Shown: piece by piece, positions 35,099 through 44,095 of the stretch | How positions within the stretch are numbered: the first letter of the stretch is position 1 | Layout: every line of letters begins with the position of its first letter | Origin: Halomonas jincaotanensis | GTDB taxonomy: Bacteria; Pseudomonadota; Gammaproteobacteria; Pseudomonadales; Halomonadaceae | Direction: 5' to 3' | DNA length: 64,000 bases | NCBI RefSeq assembly: GCF_018448785.1 | Contig: NZ_JAHCLU010000006.1 | Coordinates: 1-64,000 of the forward strand | Program-made: the position numbers and the translations under genes | The notes under the pieces: model-generated | Told to the model about the DNA's origin: nothing | Seen by the model: only the letters and a program-made list of their open reading frames with translations | Databases searched by the model: none

Positions 35099-36319
35099 TC
35101 AGGCGCCTCCCAGGCGGTGATAGCGTCGACGCAAGCGCGTGCGCACTACTTCAGCCAGGGTATTGACCAGAAAGGTAAAGACGAACAGCAACAGCGCCGC
35201 CATCAGCAACAAGCGATAATGAGTGCCGCCGGGGGCTGCCTCGGGCAGCTCGATGGCGATACTGGCGGCCAGGGAGCGCATCCCCTCAAGGGGGCTCAGG
35301 CTCATCAACGCGGTATTGCCGCTAGCCATCAGCACGATCATGGTCTCGCCCACGGCGCGGCCAGCACCGATCATCACCGCCGACAGGAGGCCAGGGCTGG
35401 CGGCCGGCAGCACCACGCGCCAAAACGCCTGCCAACGCGTGGCGCCCAGCGCTTCGGCCCCCTCGGCGAGACTCGACGGCACCCCGGAGAGGGCGTCCTC
35501 AGCTAGCGCATAGATGCTGGGCATCACCGCGAACCCCATGGCCAGGCCGACGATCAACGCGTTGCGGCTGGCATAATCGAGACCGAAACGAGTCGCCAGC
35601 CAGCCGCGCAGGTCGGCGTCGAACCAGCGCGCTTCCAGCCAAGGCGCCAGCTCGATCGCCGCTATGCCCAGCAGCATCAACCAGGGCATCAGCCAGAGAC
35701 CCGCCCAGCCCAGCGTCAGGCGATCGCGCCAGGGCCTCGGCAACCGCCCTCGGATTATCCCCGCAGCGAACAGGCCAGGAATCATCACCAATACCAGGGC
35801 GAAGGTACCGGCCAAGTGGCGCTCCACCCAGGGCGCCAGCACCAGCCCGGCGATGAAACCGATCACCACGCCGGGCAACGCCTCCATCAGTTCCAGCGTC
35901 GGCTTGAGGCGACTGCGCAGGCGCCGCGGCATGTACATGGCCGAGTGGATCGCCGCCCCCAGCGCCAGCGGCACCGCAATGACCAGCGCCCACAATGCCG
36001 CCTTGAGTGTTCCCCAGGCCAGCGGTGCCATGCTGTAGCGCGGGGTCTCGTCTGGCGCGACGGCGGCGGGCTGCCAGCGGAATTGCGCCGTGTCGAGACC
36101 CGCATAGGTCTGGGGCAGCCAGAGCGCGTCGATATTCACCGTGTCTGCCACATCGGACGCCCAGAATAACGGCACGACCTCGACCGCCAGAAACACGCCG
36201 ATGCCCAGGACCGCGACAATCACCCCGATCCCGCCAGCGGTAATCAGGGCCGTCGCCAGACGATCCACGCCCTGGCGCAGGCGCTGCCGATAGCGCGCTG
36301 CTCGAAGAGCATCCTTCAT
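35099..36319 (-). CDS. pstC: Phosphate ABC transporter permease PstC
   Basis: This 406-residue permease has a first membrane helix (IGVIVAVLGIGVFLAVEVVP) and a short loop. The permease core contains LAWGTLKAALWALVIAVPLA, the EAA motif LAEGAEALGATRWQAFWRVV and GAGRAVGETMIVLMASGNTA, which is characteristic of PstC. The ATG at 36319 is chosen because an upstream in-frame start would run across the PHO boxes at 36353-36381. Those boxes suggest that pstCAB-phoU has its own PhoB-driven promoter. Confidence 0.94.
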   Translation of the reverse strand: MKDALRAARYRQRLRQGVDRLATALITAGGIGVIVAVLGIGVFLAVEVVPLFWASDVADTVNIDALWLPQTYAGLDTAQFRWQPAAVAPDETPRYSMAPLAWGTLKAALWALVIAVPLALGAAIHSAMYMPRRLRSRLKPTLELMEALPGVVIGFIAGLVLAPWVERHLAGTFALVLVMIPGLFAAGIIRGRLPRPWRDRLTLGWAGLWLMPWLMLLGIAAIELAPWLEARWFDADLRGWLATRFGLDYASRNALIVGLAMGFAVMPSIYALAEDALSGVPSSLAEGAEALGATRWQAFWRVVLPAASPGLLSAVMIGAGRAVGETMIVLMASGNTALMSLSPLEGMRSLAASIAIELPEAAPGGTHYRLLLMAALLLFVFTFLVNTLAEVVRTRLRRRYHRLGGA

Positions 36320-36352
36320 GGTTGTCGTCTCGGAAAGCTGCAATCCGACAAT

Positions 36353-36381
36353 ACGACAACCGCATGACAAAGCCGTGACAG
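36353..36381 (-). promoter_or_regulatory. Overlapping PHO boxes between pstS and pstC
   Basis: On the minus strand the sequence reads CTGTCAC-GGCT-TTGTCAT-GCGG-TTGTCGT: three 7-bp repeats at an exact 11-bp period, equal to two overlapping PhoB sites. A fourth looser copy (TTGTCGG) follows off-phase. They end 34 bp before the pstC start, so PhoB can drive pstCAB-phoU independently of pstS. Confidence 0.8.
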
Positions 36382-36383
36382 CA

Positions 36384-37328
36384 TTATCCACCGTCCTCCA
36401 ACCCCAACTGGCGACGCTGGCGAATCAGGGTCGCCTCGGGGAGCGTGACGAACCCCAGCTCGGCCACGGTCGCCTGTCCCTCGGCCGACAGAATCTGCTC
36501 GACCAGCGCACGTTCGGGGGTCGGCAAGGCCTCACCGGGAGGCAGATTGATATAGAGATACAGGGTACGCGCCAGGGGATACGCCCCCGAGCGCACCTTC
36601 GCCGGCTGCGGGGCGACCTCGTAACCCTCGTCATCGCGCAGGGCCAGCGCGCGAATGCCCGGCGTCAAATGGTTGAGGCCCGCATAGCCCATTGCAGACC
36701 ACGATGACGCCACTGCTTCGACGACCGCAGCCGAGCCGGGATGCTCATCGATACGCACGCGGAAATAGCCATCGCACAAGGCACGGCGTCGGAACAGGTC
36801 ATGGGTTCCCGAGGCGGCATTGCGCCCCTGCAGTTCGATGCGTCCCACCGGCCGATCGATGCCCAGCTGGCGCCAGTGAGTGATGTCGTGCGAGCTTCCG
36901 CAGCGCCGCGTATCCGAGAAGATCGCATCCACGGTCGCAAGGCTCAACGACGCAAGCGGGTTGTGACGATGCACCACCACCACCAGGGCGTCCCGGGCGA
37001 TCTCGATCTCAGTCGGTGGATAACCGTAACGCTCCGTGAAACGCCGCCACTCCTCACTGGTCATGGGCCGGGACATAGGCCCCAGCCGGGTTGTACCGGC
37101 ACTCAGGGCCGGCGGCGCACTGGCCGAGCCACTGGCCTGTAGCTGCAGCCGTACCCCCGGGTGACGCTCGGTGAGCTGTTCCCCCCAACGCAGCATCAGC
37201 CCCGCCAGGGTGTCCGAGCCGATAGCACCAAGCGTACCGACGACCTCATCGGCACTCGCCAAGGGCAGCCAGGCTGCCAGCACCATGCCAACGAGCCTCG
37301 ACCGCCAGCGCTTTGCTATGGTTGGCAT
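36384..37328 (-). CDS. pstS: Phosphate ABC transporter substrate-binding protein PstS
   Basis: This 314-residue periplasmic phosphate-binding protein has a signal peptide (LVGMVLAAWLPLASADE). GAIGSDTLAGLMLRWGEQL near the N-terminus, ASGSASAPPALSAGTTRLGP and ELQGRNAASGTHDLFRRRAL are the expected ligand-binding loops. It delivers phosphate to PstCA. It is upstream of pstC with only 64 bp between, a gap filled by PHO boxes. I did not find a convincing PHO box in front of pstS itself. Confidence 0.93.
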   Translation of the reverse strand: MPTIAKRWRSRLVGMVLAAWLPLASADEVVGTLGAIGSDTLAGLMLRWGEQLTERHPGVRLQLQASGSASAPPALSAGTTRLGPMSRPMTSEEWRRFTERYGYPPTEIEIARDALVVVVHRHNPLASLSLATVDAIFSDTRRCGSSHDITHWRQLGIDRPVGRIELQGRNAASGTHDLFRRRALCDGYFRVRIDEHPGSAAVVEAVASSWSAMGYAGLNHLTPGIRALALRDDEGYEVAPQPAKVRSGAYPLARTLYLYINLPPGEALPTPERALVEQILSAEGQATVAELGFVTLPEATLIRQRRQLGLEDGG

Positions 37329-37448
37329 ACCGCCTCCCTGAAACCGACGAGCCGAGTCATGATGTCACAAGGCTGGTGGCGCAGCCGGTGCAACGGCTAA
37401 CATGTCGCGCACGCCCAATACCCAAAACAACAAGATGGACCTTCCCCG

Positions 37449-37847
37449 ATGACCGAACTCGATGACATTCCAGCGCCACGGGGTCAACTGACCCTTAAGC
37501 TGATGGCCAACCGCCAGGATGCCAATCTTCACGGCGATATCGCCGGTGGCTGGCTAGTTGCTCATATGGACCAGGCCGCCGAACTGGCCGCCGGCCGCGA
37601 GGCCGTGGGCCGTACCGCCACTGTGGCTATCGAGGCGATGGATTTCCTCTGCCCGGTGCGCGTGGGCTCTATGGTCAATATCTTTTCCGAGGTGCATGAG
37701 ATCGGCCACAGTTCGGTGAAGGTCGATGTCGAGGTATGGATTCGGCCACCCCACGAACGCGACCCCGAGGAGCTCTACAAGGTCACCGAGGCCCGCTTCG
37801 TGATGGTCGCGCTCGATGACAATGGGCGAATCCGCGCGGTTCGCTAG
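37449..37847 (+). CDS. yciA: Acyl-CoA thioesterase, YciA type
   Basis: This 132-residue hotdog-fold thioesterase contains LMANRQDANLHGDIAGGWLV, with the catalytic Asp and Gly-Gly, and DFLCPVRVGSMVNIFSEVHE. It hydrolyses a range of acyl-CoAs. The ribosome-binding site is weak. It is divergent from pstS and convergent with the TRAP binding-protein gene; no operon partner is apparent. Confidence 0.93.
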   Translation: MTELDDIPAPRGQLTLKLMANRQDANLHGDIAGGWLVAHMDQAAELAAGREAVGRTATVAIEAMDFLCPVRVGSMVNIFSEVHEIGHSSVKVDVEVWIRPPHERDPEELYKVTEARFVMVALDDNGRIRAVR

Positions 37848-37888
37848 ACAAGCTGAGTGAAATAATCGCCGTCACGAGCGCCCACGCC

Positions 37889-38998
37889 TCAACCGTCGGT
37901 AACGAGGTTGTCACGTGCCTTCAGGTAGGCATACTCACCGACATCGGTGAACGGCCGCACCCGTTTCTGGAACGCCTGGTAGGACGCATATACCTTCCTG
38001 GATTCCTCATCGTCATCGACCTGCTTCTGTAGGACGTCCATCGAGGATGCATAGAGCGCTTCCATGACCTCCTCGGGGAAGGTACGCAGCTCGACGCCGT
38101 GCTCGCTGACCAGGGTCTCCAACGCCTCGGCGTTGCGATAGGCAAACTCGCTGATCATCGCCAGATTGGAGGCCCGCGCGGCCTCTGTGACCACGTCCTT
38201 GAGATCGTCTGGCAGGGCGTTCCAGGCGTTTAGGTTGACGGTTCCCTCGAGAATCGCACTCGGCTCGTTCCATACCGAGGTGTAGTAATACTTGGCCACC
38301 TGATGCAGGCCAAAGGCCAAATCGTTGTAGGGGCCGACCCAGTCGGCAGCGTCCAGCACCCCGGTCTGCATGGAGGTGAAGATCTCACCACCGGGCATGT
38401 TGACCGTGGTCACACCGATACCGTTCATTGCCTCACCGGCCAGGCCCGGCAGACGAAGCTTGAGGCCCTGCATGTCCTCCAGTGAATTGACTTCCTCCTT
38501 GAACCAGCCGCCCATCTGGGTGCCGGTGTTGCCTACCGGGAAGGGCTTGAGGTTGTGCCTGGCATAGATCTCGTCCCAAAGCGCCTGGCCATCACCGTAG
38601 TAGAGCCAGGCATTGGTTTCGGTGGTGGTCATGCCGAAGGGAACGGCCGTGAAGAACTGCGAGGCGGCCACCTTGCCACGCCAATAGTAGGAGGCGGAAT
38701 GGCCCATTTCGGCGGTGCCGGCCGATACCGCATCAAACACCTCGAGCGGTGGCACCAACTCGCCGGCCCCATGCACGCGAATACGCATGCGACCGTTGGA
38801 GAGCTTCTCGATACGCTTGGCAAAGTCGTTGGCACCGGTGCCCAGAGCAGGAAAGTTGGTGGGCCAGGAGGTCACCATGTTCCAAGTGAGGGTTTCCTGG
38901 GCACTCGCTGTGGTAACGAAGGGCGCTGTGGCGCCGGCGGCGGCACTGATGCCGATGGTCTTGAGGAACTTGCGTCGTTGCATGCGGCGTGACTCCAT
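37889..38998 (-). CDS. TRAP transporter substrate-binding protein (DctP family), orphan
   Basis: This 369-residue periplasmic protein has a twin-arginine-like signal (RRKFLKTIGISAAAGATAPF) and a DctP domain. ETLTWNMVTSWPTNFPALGT and GNTGTQMGGWFKEEVNSLED are followed by LKLRLPGLAGEAMNGIGVTT, which contains the carboxylate-binding Arg of TRAP proteins. Relatives bind 2-oxo acids or similar carboxylates. No dctQ or dctM membrane genes are adjacent; the nearest neighbours are yciA and psiE. The ATG at 38983 (MQRRKFLK) is an alternative start. Confidence 0.9.
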   Translation of the reverse strand: MESRRMQRRKFLKTIGISAAAGATAPFVTTASAQETLTWNMVTSWPTNFPALGTGANDFAKRIEKLSNGRMRIRVHGAGELVPPLEVFDAVSAGTAEMGHSASYYWRGKVAASQFFTAVPFGMTTTETNAWLYYGDGQALWDEIYARHNLKPFPVGNTGTQMGGWFKEEVNSLEDMQGLKLRLPGLAGEAMNGIGVTTVNMPGGEIFTSMQTGVLDAADWVGPYNDLAFGLHQVAKYYYTSVWNEPSAILEGTVNLNAWNALPDDLKDVVTEAARASNLAMISEFAYRNAEALETLVSEHGVELRTFPEEVMEALYASSMDVLQKQVDDDEESRKVYASYQAFQKRVRPFTDVGEYAYLKARDNLVTDG

Positions 38999-39057
38999 AT
39001 CATTTTATTCGCTGGGCGCTTACAGGGCACTGCTGGCGCGGAACCAGTAGGAACGGT

Positions 39058-39516
39058 TCAGCGCGAAATCTTGTTACCGAGTCGGATCAGGTAATAGCTG
39101 ATGCCCAGCGCCAGCACCGCCGACGACAGGGCCACGATCATCCAGGGGTCGATGCTCTCCAGATCCATGACCATGAACTTCCTGACCAGGGCCATGACCG
39201 CGATCAACACCACGATCTCGACCTGAATGAAGCTGCCGCGGTCTTCCATAGTACGCACGATGGAATTATTGAATTCCATCGCGATCAGTACCGTCAGGAT
39301 CATATCGAAAACCGCCTGGAAAACGCGATAGTCGAAGGGATCGCGAGTCTGCAGAAACAGCAGCTCAATGACGTGACGGACCAGGTAGTAGATAGCCACC
39401 AGTACGACGGCCCCGATCGCCATGGTGAGCACCAGCGACACCAGCCGCTCGAAACGCTGATAACCCGAGAGCGTCGACCACTGACCCACCAGTTCGGGGA
39501 ACCATTTCTTCAGCAT
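39058..39516 (-). CDS. PsiE family phosphate-starvation-inducible-like membrane protein
   Basis: This 152-residue protein has four hydrophobic segments: LVLTMAIGAVVLVAIYYLVR, VFDMILTVLIAMEFNNSIVR, VEIVVLIAVMALVRKFMVMD and IVALSSAVLALGISYYLI. This is the PsiE fold. The molecular role of PsiE is unknown. Despite the family name no PHO box is seen; the gene lies 28 bp after uvrD and is probably read through from it. Confidence 0.85.
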   Translation of the reverse strand: MLKKWFPELVGQWSTLSGYQRFERLVSLVLTMAIGAVVLVAIYYLVRHVIELLFLQTRDPFDYRVFQAVFDMILTVLIAMEFNNSIVRTMEDRGSFIQVEIVVLIAVMALVRKFMVMDLESIDPWMIVALSSAVLALGISYYLIRLGNKISR

Positions 39517-39544
39517 GCGCTATCTCCGTTCACATCACCCTCGC

Positions 39545-41749
39545 TCACAGTGGTGTCAGCTTGGCGAAACCCAGTACCAGCCACTTGTCGCCCTCGCCCT
39601 CGAAGCTGACCTGGACGCGAGCCCGTTCGCCCTCCCCTTCGGCGTTAAGAATCACCCCCTCGCCGAACACCGGATGACTGACCCGCTGGCCCAACGAGAG
39701 CGACGGTAATGTATCGCCGCCGTTGACCGAGCTCTGGCGCCAGCCCTGACTGGGACGAGACGTGGTCACCGGACGCGAGATCTGGCCGCGCAGGCGGACC
39801 TCTACGAGAAATTCCGCGGGGATCTCGCGCAGGAAGCGCGAGGGACGCTGGAAGGTCTCCTTGCCATGCAGGAGCCTGAGCTCGGCATGGGTCAGGTACA
39901 GCTTGCGCATGGCGCGGGTCAGCCCCACGTAGCACAACCGCCGTTCTTCCTCGAGGCGGCCCGGTTCCTCCATCGACATCCGGTGCGGGAAGAGTCCCTC
40001 CTCGACGCCCGCGATGAAGACCACCGGGAACTCGAGTCCCTTGGCGGAGTGCAGGGTCATCAGCTGCACGCCATCCTCGAAGTCCTCGGCTTCATGGTCG
40101 CCGGCGTTAAGCGCCGCTTCGGCCAGGAAGGCCTCCAGCGCCACCACGCCCTCACCGGCCACCGGCGGCTCGAAGGCATCGCCCTGGGTGAACGCCTTGG
40201 CCGCCGTGACCAGTTCCTCGAGGTTCTCGACACGCGCTTGGCCTTTCTCGCCCCGTTCGCTGCGATGGTGCTCGATCAGCCCCGTATGTGCCATGACGTG
40301 ATCGATGATCTCGTCGAGCGCCAGGCCGGCGGTATCGTTGTCGAGGCGCTCGATCACATCGGCGAAGGACTTGGTGGCCGAAGCGGCGCGGCCCTTGAGC
40401 GAGGCATCGAGCAGGGCATCGTGCAGCGCCTGCCACAGTGAGACGCTGGTCTGGCGAGCTCGGCTGCGCAGTATCTCGACGGTGCGGGTGCCGATGCCGC
40501 GGGCCGGCACGTTGATCACCCGCTCGAGTGACGCATCGTCGTCGCGGTTGAGCAGCAGGCGCAGGTAGGCCAGCGCGTTCTTGATCTCCAGGCGTTCATA
40601 GAAGCGCTGACCGCCGTAGATGCGGTAAGGCACGCCCTGGCGGATCAGCGTCTCCTCGATCACCCGGGACTGGGCGTTGGAGCGATAGAGGATGGCGATC
40701 TCGCGACGCGTATGGCCTTCGTTGACCCGTTCCTTGATGCTATCGACGATAAAGCGCGCCTCGTCGAGGTCGTTGAATCCGGCATACAGCGAGATAGGCT
40801 CGCCGCGGCTGTCGTCGGTCCACAGCTCCTTGCCCATGCGTCCGGCGTTGTGACTGATCAAGGCGTTGGCGGCATCGAGGATGGCACTGGTCGAGCGGTA
40901 GTTCTGCTCCAGGCGCACGGTGCGCGTGTCGGTGAATTCCTGCTCGAAGCGGCGGATGTTCTCCACCCGCGCGCCGCGCCAGCCGTAGATCGACTGGTCG
41001 TCGTCGCCGACCACGGTCATCGGCGTGCGCATGCCGGAAAGCAGCTTGAGCCAGGCGTACTGCAGGGTATTGGTGTCCTGGAACTCGTCGACCAGTACAT
41101 GCCCGAAGCGCTCCTGGTAATGGGCGAGCAGCGCCGGGTTGTCGCGGATCAGCTCCAGGCTTCTGAGCAGCAGCTCGCCAAAATCGACCAGGCCACCGCG
41201 ATCGCAGGTCAGCTGATAACGCTCGTACAGCTCGACCATCTGGCCGAGATAGGCATCACCGTGAGCGTCGACCTGGTGGGGACGCAGGCCTTCCTCCTTG
41301 CAACCGGAGATGAACGACTGCACCTGGCGCGGCGGGAAGCGCTCGTCATCGATGCGGTAGTCCTTGAGCAGACGCTTGACCAGGCGCAGCTGGTCGTCGG
41401 AGTCGATAATCTGGAAATGCTGCGGCAGTCGCGCATCCTGCCAGTGGGTGCGCAGCAAGCGGTGGGCGATGGAATGAAAGGTGCCGACCCAGACGTTGCG
41501 CAGCGAGATGCCGAGCAACGCCTCGAGGCGGGTGCGCATCTCGCGGGCCGCCTTGTTGGTGAAGGTCACGGCGAGTACCGCATAGGGCGAGAGCCCTTCG
41601 GCCTGCATCAGCCAGGCGATGCGGTGGACCAGCACCCGGGTCTTGCCCGAGCCGGCGCCGGCCAGCACCAGCATGTTGCCCTGTGGGGCGCTGACGGCCT
41701 CGCGCTGGGCGGTGTTGAGGTGATCGAGGATGGCCGTGACGTCGTCCAT
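39545..41749 (-). CDS. uvrD: DNA helicase II (UvrD)
   Basis: This 734-residue SF1 helicase acts in nucleotide excision and mismatch repair. Motifs include LVLAGAGSGKTRVLVHRIAW (Walker A), AVTFTNKAAREMRTRLEALL, VLVDEFQDTNTLQYAWLKLL, VVGDDDQSIYGWRGARVENI, QLMTLHSAKGLEFPVVFIAG and LCYVGLTRAMRKLYLTHAEL. The C-terminal GDKWLVLGFAKL resembles the UvrD RNA polymerase-interacting tail more than Rep. It is flanked by hexR upstream and psiE downstream. Confidence 0.95.
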   Translation of the reverse strand: MDDVTAILDHLNTAQREAVSAPQGNMLVLAGAGSGKTRVLVHRIAWLMQAEGLSPYAVLAVTFTNKAAREMRTRLEALLGISLRNVWVGTFHSIAHRLLRTHWQDARLPQHFQIIDSDDQLRLVKRLLKDYRIDDERFPPRQVQSFISGCKEEGLRPHQVDAHGDAYLGQMVELYERYQLTCDRGGLVDFGELLLRSLELIRDNPALLAHYQERFGHVLVDEFQDTNTLQYAWLKLLSGMRTPMTVVGDDDQSIYGWRGARVENIRRFEQEFTDTRTVRLEQNYRSTSAILDAANALISHNAGRMGKELWTDDSRGEPISLYAGFNDLDEARFIVDSIKERVNEGHTRREIAILYRSNAQSRVIEETLIRQGVPYRIYGGQRFYERLEIKNALAYLRLLLNRDDDASLERVINVPARGIGTRTVEILRSRARQTSVSLWQALHDALLDASLKGRAASATKSFADVIERLDNDTAGLALDEIIDHVMAHTGLIEHHRSERGEKGQARVENLEELVTAAKAFTQGDAFEPPVAGEGVVALEAFLAEAALNAGDHEAEDFEDGVQLMTLHSAKGLEFPVVFIAGVEEGLFPHRMSMEEPGRLEEERRLCYVGLTRAMRKLYLTHAELRLLHGKETFQRPSRFLREIPAEFLVEVRLRGQISRPVTTSRPSQGWRQSSVNGGDTLPSLSLGQRVSHPVFGEGVILNAEGEGERARVQVSFEGEGDKWLVLGFAKLTPL

Positions 41750-41814
41750 AGCGGGAAGCGATTGCCGAGTCGAAAATGAGCGCCCAGCTTAGCATATCGC
41801 CCTGCCGCGCGGGC

Positions 41815-42678
41815 TCAGGGCTTGCGCTGCGGCTCGGGGAAGCGCAGCGGCGTGAGACTCTTCTTCACTTCGCGGAGCTGCTCGGCGAGCCGTGGCCCGC
41901 GGGTCTTGGCCACTCCCACCGCCAGCACGTCGACCAGCACCAGGTGGGCGATCCGCGAGCTCATGGGCGTGTAGATCTCGGTGTCCTCGTGGACATCGAT
42001 ATACAGCGGTAGGGTGACTTCCTCTGCCAGCGGCGAGCCGCTGGGGCACAGGCCGATCACCGTGGCGCCGGCCTCGCGGGCCAGGCGCACGCTGGCTACC
42101 AGGGCGCGCGTGCGGCCGGTCTGGGAGATCGCCACCACCACGTCGCCCTCCTTGAGGGTCACCGCCGACATGTTCTGCATGTGCGGATCGGCGTGAGCAG
42201 CGGTGGAGATCTGCAGGCGGAAGAACTTGTGCTGGGCATCGAAGGCCACCGCTCCCGAGGCGCCGAAACCGTAGAATTCCACCCGGTTGGCCATCGCCAG
42301 GGCATTGATCGCCTGGCCGAGGGCCTCATTGTCGAGTCGGTCACGCACCGACAGCAGGGTCCCCACGGTGGAATCGAAGATACTGTGGGAAAACTCCGCC
42401 ACCGAATCGCTGTCGCTCATCGAAAACTGGGCAAACTGATTGCCCGTGGCCAACATCTGAGCCAGCTGCAACTTGAAGTCCTGAAAGCCACCGCAACCCA
42501 GCGCCCGACAGAATCGCACCACCGTTGGTTCGCTGACCTTGGCTTCAGTCGCCAGGTCGACGATGCGCATATGGATAACGTCTTCAGGATTGCGCAGAAC
42601 GAAACGAGCGACCTTCTGTTCGGAGCGACGAAAATGCTCCATGCGTCGTCTCATCTCATCGAACAGGGCACGGCTCAC
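41815..42678 (-). CDS. hexR: HexR-type transcriptional regulator (RpiR family)
   Basis: This 287-residue regulator has an N-terminal RpiR helix-turn-helix (IVDLATEAKVSEPTVVRFCR, then ALGCGGFQDFKLQLAQML). The C-terminal SIS sugar-phosphate domain contains RVEFYGFGASGAVAFDAQHK and VVVAISQTGRTRALVASVRL. HexR senses 2-keto-3-deoxy-6-phosphogluconate and controls glucose and Entner-Doudoroff genes. Those target genes are not in this window. It begins at a GTG (42678). The 276 bp between it and the next plus-strand gene hold the divergent promoters only. Confidence 0.92.
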   Translation of the reverse strand: MSRALFDEMRRRMEHFRRSEQKVARFVLRNPEDVIHMRIVDLATEAKVSEPTVVRFCRALGCGGFQDFKLQLAQMLATGNQFAQFSMSDSDSVAEFSHSIFDSTVGTLLSVRDRLDNEALGQAINALAMANRVEFYGFGASGAVAFDAQHKFFRLQISTAAHADPHMQNMSAVTLKEGDVVVAISQTGRTRALVASVRLAREAGATVIGLCPSGSPLAEEVTLPLYIDVHEDTEIYTPMSSRIAHLVLVDVLAVGVAKTRGPRLAEQLREVKKSLTPLRFPEPQRKP

Positions 42679-42954
42679 GTGACACTCCTTGCAGGCAGGC
42701 CTCCCGCCACATAACGAGCGAGACGGCGAAAAACGATGGCGAATACGCCCACCTAGTATGCCCCAAGCCGACCCGTGATGGGCACCGCCCAGTCGAGTGA
42801 CGCATGCAGAGTGTGATTTTCATCAGCGTTAATACAGCGTTGTGGCTTTTTCACCCACCCCGTCATCATTCTGTCAAGTGAGGTATAGTAAGAATTGCAG
42901 TGTCGCGCAGCGTCCATGATGCCGGCACATTCACTGCAGACAGGAGAGTCAAAC

Positions 42955-43170
42955 ATGCGCAATGTCGAACGGTTATCCTCCCTGAAGACGGAACTCCTCG
43001 ACATCTTCATGAGCATGCGAGTTGCCGAACACGAGCAGCGCTCCCGCACCGCCGCTCAACGTAATCTACGCGCGCGGCGAGGTATCGAATTACACAAGGA
43101 GTTCAAGCAGCTCTCGCAACATCTCGCCTCACTGCCCGAGGACGAAGCAGTAGAAGACGAAATACACTGA
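42955..43170 (+). CDS. Small basic/acidic protein of unknown function
   Basis: This is a 71-residue protein with a basic helical middle (RNLRARRGIELHKEFKQLSQ) and an acidic tail (SLPEDEAVEDEIH). It resembles in composition the small PA3496-like proteins of gammaproteobacteria, but I cannot confirm the family. A good promoter-like sequence lies upstream (ctgtcaagtgag followed by a tatagt -10 at about 42884), and an aggaga site precedes the ATG. It is convergent with the DUF72 gene. Confidence 0.6.
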   Translation: MRNVERLSSLKTELLDIFMSMRVAEHEQRSRTAAQRNLRARRGIELHKEFKQLSQHLASLPEDEAVEDEIH

Positions 43171-43231
43171 AACAGGAAGGCCATGGAACGAATGGCGAAG
43201 GGGATAGAAGGACAACGGCACACGAAACGGT

Positions 43232-44089
43232 TCAGAACAGGCTAGCCTGACTCTCCCCAGCGAAGGGCGCGAGAGGCGGCAGTGAACAGCGTTCGATAAG
43301 CCGCGAATACAGGCGCTGAGCGAGTTCCGGGGCCTGGCGGTTATCCGGAGTATGCACAAACAGAAAAGGGGTTTTCCCCTGATTTATCCACAGGCAGAGC
43401 CGCTCGATCCAAGGCTCGAAATAACGCTCGTTGAGCTTAGTATCCAAGTGACCGATGAAACGCACCAATGGCCTCTCTGCCGTGGAAAGCACGTGTAATG
43501 GGCGTTTTGGCTTTTCCTTCCGTGCCTTATGCACTACCGGGGCCTCATTATCCAATGTTGCGAACAGCGCCCGCACATCGAGCATTACTCGATCCACGCC
43601 TTGACTTATCAACAATTGGTTAAGCGCAGTTTCCGCCTCCCCCTTGTGGAAGAATTCACTGTGTCGCACTTCCACCGCACAGGGGATTGCTGACGGCCAG
43701 CGAGACAGCAGGTGATCCAGCTGTGGCAGCTCGTCGACACCAAAATCCCTGGGCAGCTGAACCATCATTGGGCCCAGGCGATCGTGCAATGGCGCCAGCG
43801 CCTCGAGAAACGCCTCGAACTCGGATTCTATCCCTACCAGTCGAAGTTCATGCGTCAGCCGTGCCGGCAATTTGAAACAGAAGCGAAACCCGGCGGGTGC
43901 CTGCCTCGCCCAGGCCGCCACCTTTTCGGCTCGTGGGGCGCCGCTGTAGAAGGTGGTATTGCCCTCCACGCTGGAAAATATCCGAGCATAATCGCCCAAC
44001 CACCCATCGCTGCCGGGGTGAGGCGGATAGAGGCTGCCGCGCCAGGCGTCGTTGGCCCACATCGGCAGGCCAAGATAAAGGCGCGGCAT
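43232..44089 (-). CDS. DUF72 domain-containing protein
   Basis: This 285-residue TIM-barrel-like protein of the DUF72 (YecE) family starts LYLGLPMWANDAWRGSLYPP. It contains YARIFSSVEGNTTFYSGAPR, FRFCFKLPARLTHELRL and near the end LWINQGKTPFLFVHTPDN. The biochemical role is unknown. It follows glmS on the same strand with only a few bases between, so it may be co-transcribed with glmUS. Confidence 0.9.
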   Translation of the reverse strand: MPRLYLGLPMWANDAWRGSLYPPHPGSDGWLGDYARIFSSVEGNTTFYSGAPRAEKVAAWARQAPAGFRFCFKLPARLTHELRLVGIESEFEAFLEALAPLHDRLGPMMVQLPRDFGVDELPQLDHLLSRWPSAIPCAVEVRHSEFFHKGEAETALNQLLISQGVDRVMLDVRALFATLDNEAPVVHKARKEKPKRPLHVLSTAERPLVRFIGHLDTKLNERYFEPWIERLCLWINQGKTPFLFVHTPDNRQAPELAQRLYSRLIERCSLPPLAPFAGESQASLF

Positions 44090-44095
44090 TGGGGA

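Noticed and set aside
37350..37375. A PHO box upstream of pstS (gtcatgatgtcaca)
   Set aside because: The two GTCA elements are about 8 bp apart, not 11, and no flanking repeat supports PhoB binding.
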